Positions 60,462 to 64,000 of a DNA stretch of 64,000 bases are shown here, one piece after another (positions within the stretch are counted from its first letter, which is position 1; each line of letters begins with the position of its first letter). The notes under the pieces were generated by a model, which saw nothing but the letters and a program-made list of their open reading frames with translations, did not search any database and was not told the DNA's origin. Position numbers and translations under genes: made by a program. This DNA comes from Chryseobacterium pennae (lineage in GTDB: Bacteria; Bacteroidota; Bacteroidia; Flavobacteriales; Weeksellaceae): positions 58,525-122,524 of the forward strand of contig NZ_QNVT01000019.1 in assembly GCF_003385515.1 (NCBI RefSeq), in the 5' to 3' direction.

Positions 60462-62393
60462 ATGAAAGAAGACCAAGTAAACATAACACAGAAAACGGAC
60501 GAAGAAATTAAGCAGATTCTAGGTATAAATCCAGAAGAGGCTTGTAAAAAGCCAGATTTTATCCGTCGCTTAAAACTCAAAGACTTAATAATTGATGATT
60601 TTTCCAGATTTTTACCTTATCTCAGCGAGCTGAGAACTTTATATCTCACTAATTGTACTATTATTAATTTTTCCGAATTACTGAAATTGGCTCATTGTAA
60701 TTATTTCTACTTAGATAATGTGACTTTCAGAAACTCTGATTGTCATACAATAAGGGAGTTTCCATATGAAATGCGCTTTTCCAATATGAACTTTGATGCC
60801 TGTGGTTTGAATGGCCTTCATGCAGCTGGATCTAGAAAAGGATATAAACACTTCGAAATTGAGAACTGCCATATTGATAATATTCAGGAATTAAACAATA
60901 TTGAAGGGTTATCTGCATTGATGCTAGATAATATCACCTTTACCTGGTATCCTAAAAAAATAAAAGAGAAATCAGTTCGGAGAATAAGTATTTCCAACTC
61001 GCAGTTTGATGATGTTTCCTTTATACCTTTTAAAAAATCGGTAGAAGATATTGAGTTCATAAACTGTCAGATAGGAAGTATTGCAGGGCTTTCTGAGTTT
61101 AAGAAGCTTGAAGAAATTGAAATTGATACTGGTACCACTGTTGAAGATATGAAGGAGCAGGGAAATCCTTCCAATAAAGAACTTACGTGTTGTTTTTTCG
61201 TTAAAGAGGAAAAGTCAATCAATTTAAAAAACGTACAGACACTCAAAAATTATATTAATCATTTCCATTTTACCAATTTTAAAGGAAAAACCATTGAGGG
61301 TCTCAGGGAATTTGAAAAGGTAAATAAGCTTTCATTGGATGACTCTACATTTTATGTGGATGCTTTTTTACCCATTGCAAAGCAGATTAAAAGCGTAAAT
61401 GTTAGTGATTCTGTTATCAAAAAACAGAACTATTTTAGCGATTTTCCTAATTTGACCTGTTTTGAACTATCATACCATGGAGAAAGTAATATAAAGTCTC
61501 GAAATTTTTCAAAACTGCTTCCGTTAAAAAATCAGCTGAAAGAACTGTTTTTTTATGAATCTGTGGAAGTGGCGGCAACCTATCCAATCAAACAGTTTAA
61601 GGCTCTGGAATCTTTAAAAATAGGGTATGAGGTTTCTGTAAAAACTACTGAATCTATCATGAAACTTAAAAAATTAAAAAAACTATCTGTAAGTACTGAA
61701 AAAACTAAGACAATTTTTGATGTAGGAAACTTAAAAAAGTTGGAATTTTTAATTTTTAACTCAAGAGCACGTTTTACAGGGTTTGAACATTTGAAACGCT
61801 TAAAGTCACTGGAAATCATCAATGACAGGATATTTGATGTTAAAACACTTCCCAAAATGAAATCCTTAAAAAGATTGCGGTTTTCTGCCTATAATTGTAA
61901 AGTTAAGGGGCTGAGTCGATTTCCTAATTTAGAATTTCTGAAACTTCAAGGGGTAAAAGAGTTACAATTGAAAGACTTGAAAAAGCTAAAAGTTCTGGAT
62001 CTGCAAAATAGTGAAATTAAAGACTTTTCTTCATTCGGAAATTTACCTTCCCTTGAAAAATTAGATGTCTCAGTTCTTCAAAATAAGATTAATTTAAAAG
62101 GAATATCGAAATTTCCTAATTTGAAATGGCTCACATTCTCGGAAAGTATGGAGCTTGATGATATTTCCGGTTTAGAACCATTAAAAAAATTAGAACGTCT
62201 GGATTTATTACATACAAGAGTTACAGACGTACGAATGTTGAACTCTTTACCGAATTTGAAGGATGTCAATATAGCTGTATGGGATGCGGATGTAGATCTT
62301 GAATCGCAGCTGGACCGCCCGGAAATAGCTATTTATTGTGGATTGCCAACAAGGAATTTATGTATTTGGGAAAGAGACGAATTTGGGATTTAA
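60462..62393 (+). CDS. 643-residue leucine-rich-repeat-like protein
   Basis: From the ATG at 60462 the protein has no signal peptide. Most of it is leucine-rich repeat-like units (for example LRTLYLTNCTIINFSELLKL, KLKVLDLQNSEIKDFSSFGN, LPSLEKLDVS, PLKKLERLDLLHTRVTDVRM), forming a curved binding scaffold. It lacks an enzymatic domain, so a role in binding a partner is likely. A TTG start at 60447 is possible but less likely. It follows the two-domain 467-residue gene on the same strand. Confidence 0.75.
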   Translation: MKEDQVNITQKTDEEIKQILGINPEEACKKPDFIRRLKLKDLIIDDFSRFLPYLSELRTLYLTNCTIINFSELLKLAHCNYFYLDNVTFRNSDCHTIREFPYEMRFSNMNFDACGLNGLHAAGSRKGYKHFEIENCHIDNIQELNNIEGLSALMLDNITFTWYPKKIKEKSVRRISISNSQFDDVSFIPFKKSVEDIEFINCQIGSIAGLSEFKKLEEIEIDTGTTVEDMKEQGNPSNKELTCCFFVKEEKSINLKNVQTLKNYINHFHFTNFKGKTIEGLREFEKVNKLSLDDSTFYVDAFLPIAKQIKSVNVSDSVIKKQNYFSDFPNLTCFELSYHGESNIKSRNFSKLLPLKNQLKELFFYESVEVAATYPIKQFKALESLKIGYEVSVKTTESIMKLKKLKKLSVSTEKTKTIFDVGNLKKLEFLIFNSRARFTGFEHLKRLKSLEIINDRIFDVKTLPKMKSLKRLRFSAYNCKVKGLSRFPNLEFLKLQGVKELQLKDLKKLKVLDLQNSEIKDFSSFGNLPSLEKLDVSVLQNKINLKGISKFPNLKWLTFSESMELDDISGLEPLKKLERLDLLHTRVTDVRMLNSLPNLKDVNIAVWDADVDLESQLDRPEIAIYCGLPTRNLCIWERDEFGI

Positions 62394-62559
62394 AAACTTT
62401 ATTTTTTACTTATGAAAACCTTGCCATTAAGCAGACTGTAAGTTTTAGAACAAAGTACTATTTGAATATAATAACTACGATTTAGGTCATCACTCACTGC
62501 AAAGTCTCCGGACGCTTACAGAAAATCATTTGAAAACTATTCCGCTGCATACCGGTTGT

Positions 62560-62600
62560 GAACAAACAAAGTCTGCCCTGATTTTACCCAGGGCAGACTT
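62560..62600 (-). terminator. Terminator of the M12A protease gene
   Basis: On the minus strand, AAGTCTGCCCTG and CAGGGCAGACTT arms around eight bases, then TTTGTTTGTT. Confidence 0.85.
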
Positions 62601-62621
62601 ATATGGAGATAAGTAGCTTAC

Positions 62622-63464
62622 TTATTTTGGATATACTGATGCGATAAACTGTTTGTCTGTAGGAGATAAAACAGTATTATTTCCCACACTGAATCCGTTT
62701 GTAGTCAGCGTTGAACTGATGCTATAGTGCATAATTGATAATTTATCATAAGCACTATACTGTGTTTGAGAAGTTGAATATTTTGCAAAAAGGTTATTAT
62801 CTACCTGAGCCTGAGACCAGTAGTTTGGAGCTCCTGCATAATAGGCATATACTTTTGGCTTATCCCATGGAATAGCAGCTAAAGGATGCTGATGCTCGTG
62901 GATCATTCCCAGAGCATGTCCGAATTCGTGGATGGTTGTTCTGCTGAATTCTGAATCACTTGTTGAATCATTAAACCAGCCGAAGTTCATTGTTTCCTTA
63001 TTGGAAGCTATACTAAGAGCATCTTTTCCTATATATGAATAAGAGCCTGCGTTGGCAGTGAAGGTAACACGGATTTGTGCTGTTCCACTGGTGATAAAGT
63101 TAAATTTGATGTTGGCATATTGAGACCATTCATTAGCATATTGCATCACTTTGTTACGAACTTTAGTGGTTCCTCCATTAAGACTTACAGTGATTACGCT
63201 GCCATTAGGCCATTTTTTACTGGTAACGACTGCTCCTTTTGAAGCTGTTCCGGGAATATAATCCTGCCCAGGAAGATAAACATCTTTACACATTTGTGTT
63301 TTTTCAAAACCGGCAGGGATATCTGCCTGGGGTATAGCTTGCAATGCTGAGAGTGTTTGTTGTTCTTGTGGGTTTTTTTCTTCTACATTATCATTTGTAG
63401 TATTACATGATACTATAGCCATTGAAATAAATGATCCCAATAAGATCTTCTTGTGTAATTCCAT
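62622..63464 (-). CDS. M12A (astacin-family) zinc metalloprotease lipoprotein
   Basis: The 280-residue protein has a lipoprotein signal (MELHKKILLGSFISMAIVSC, lipid Cys20), a pro-segment to about residue 75 and an astacin-type catalytic domain. The zinc site is HEFGHALGMIHE (His179, Glu180, His183, His189) and the Met-turn is SIMHYS (Met245, Tyr247). The only cysteine after the lipobox is Cys59 in TQMCKDVYLPG, in the pro-segment, the place where myroilysin, a flavobacterial M12A enzyme, has its cysteine switch. It probably matures by removing that segment and acts at the cell surface. The strong terminator follows. Confidence 0.9.
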   Translation of the reverse strand: MELHKKILLGSFISMAIVSCNTTNDNVEEKNPQEQQTLSALQAIPQADIPAGFEKTQMCKDVYLPGQDYIPGTASKGAVVTSKKWPNGSVITVSLNGGTTKVRNKVMQYANEWSQYANIKFNFITSGTAQIRVTFTANAGSYSYIGKDALSIASNKETMNFGWFNDSTSDSEFSRTTIHEFGHALGMIHEHQHPLAAIPWDKPKVYAYYAGAPNYWSQAQVDNNLFAKYSTSQTQYSAYDKLSIMHYSISSTLTTNGFSVGNNTVLSPTDKQFIASVYPK

Positions 63465-63484
63465 AATGTGGGTGTTTTTTGGTG

Positions 63485-63909
63485 ATTAATGTTTTTTTAG
63501 ACTATAGGAAATATGGATAACCTATTGTGTTGAAATTAAAACTAAAATAAAAAACAAAGCATCCTCTGTTTTTCTTTTGTAAATTAATATTGGACTGGTT
63601 CTACATAGATACTACATTTAACCGAATAGCCCTTATATAAAAGGATTTGATGGATGCAAAATCTTATAATTTTAATTGTATAGTATTCAATATTGACATC
63701 ATTATCCCGTATACTACACAAAATTGAGTAGGTATAATGGCTGAAAACCTCACTGAATTAATCCCTTTTTTGTTAATTTCTGTCTCCAAAAATCAAAATT
63801 GAGTGATTTAAGTGCGGGAATATCTCATGGGTGTGAGTTGCATTTGAAAGCTTGACTAATTAAATACAATAATTTGTTGAGTATCCTTTTGTAATTTATT
63901 TAAATAATA
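63485..63909. other. AT-rich spacer at the right edge, no gene
   Basis: No frame of use on either strand; it probably contains the protease promoter (minus). Confidence 0.5.
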
Positions 63910-63943
63910 CGACAGGTTCTGTCGCAGTCGCATTGTAGCTTTG
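63910..63943 (+). promoter_or_regulatory. Candidate promoter with operator-like palindrome at the right edge
   Basis: CGACAG, GTT, CTGTCG (63910-63924) is a perfect inverted repeat; TAGCTTTG at 63936-63943 fits TAnnTTTG exactly. The palindrome would overlap the -33 region, as a repressor site does. Confidence 0.4.
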
Positions 63944-63960
63944 TAGGAGAATGATATGAA

Positions 63961-64000
63961 ATGACAAATATTGATAGAAATATCATCATGTTTAGAAGTA
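63961..64000 (+). CDS. Possible start of a gene running off the right edge
   Basis: ATG at 63961 opens MTNIDRNIIMFRS with no stop to the end of the window. The promoter-like TAGCTTTG at 63936-63943 and AGGAG at 63945-63949 lie just upstream. Thirteen codons are too few to assign a product. Confidence 0.3.
   Translation, partial: MTNIDRNIIMFRS

Noticed and set aside
62457..62619. Plus-strand coding-like stretch (FEYNNYDLGHHSLQSLRTL)
   Set aside because: It runs through the protease terminator hairpin, has no start and matches no family I recognise.
1..64000. CRISPR array, IS element, integrase or prophage
   Set aside because: No regularly spaced repeats, transposase, integrase or phage structural genes were seen.

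Overview
The window looks like chromosomal DNA of a flavobacterium, most likely Chryseobacterium or a close Weeksellaceae relative. This is inferred from the AT-rich sequence, the near absence of Shine-Dalgarno sites, several matches to the Bacteroidetes promoter form (TTG, about 20 bases, TAnnTTTG), a type IX secretion (T9SS) sorting domain, a Bacteroidetes-type two-domain DUF4377 lipoprotein, a monomeric isocitrate dehydrogenase, a close Tet(X) homologue and flavobacterial intergenic repeats. No database was consulted.

Layout. 1-2.3 kb: the N-terminal part of isocitrate dehydrogenase (minus), thiol peroxidase and a Crp/Fnr regulator. 2.4-15.6 kb: a run of plus-strand small enzymes and regulators (alpha/beta hydrolases, VOC/glyoxalase-fold proteins, AraC and Crp/Fnr regulators, a Tet(X)-like flavin monooxygenase, DUF763, two DinB-fold proteins, three SRPBCC proteins, an SDR, a DoxX-like protein). 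It resembles a detoxification and stress neighbourhood. 15.8-25.2 kb: a secreted S9 peptidase, a repeat-rich spacer, an ECF sigma operon, a periplasmic hydrolase, a J-domain membrane protein, a new 50-residue Cys-rich ORF and gcvP. 25.3-35.9 kb: an XRE regulator, a large T9SS cargo gene broken by one in-frame TGA, two unannotated mini-membrane proteins (57 and 26 residues), an AAA+/YggS/membrane-protein operon, an SMR transporter, a DXD glycosyltransferase, a Fpg/Nei glycosylase and a methyltransferase. 36-51.8 kb: dGTPase, an SPFH protein, small envelope proteins, an APC permease, a CocE-type hydrolase, a TPR/lipoprotein/beta-barrel operon and tRNA-Arg(UCG).

51.9-62.4 kb is accessory in character: an AraC/quinone-reductase pair, a membrane alpha/beta hydrolase broken by one TAA, a 57-residue leader-type Cys-rich peptide with its own promoter and terminator, immunity-like small genes (one broken by an in-frame TAA), a TPR/SmpA-like exported protein, an AlkB-type dioxygenase broken by three frameshifts, a 467-residue two-repeat protein and a 643-residue LRR-like protein. 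62.6-63.5 kb encodes an astacin-type (M12A) lipoprotein protease with a possible cysteine switch.

The most notable points are the density of broken genes (one at 26 kb and three between 53.6 and 58.7 kb), the solitary bacteriocin-like peptide, the overlooked mini-proteins, the chromosomal Tet(X) relative with altered drug-contact positions, and a dispersed intergenic repeat family. I did not find a CRISPR array, IS transposase, integrase, or a clearly new multi-gene defence system.
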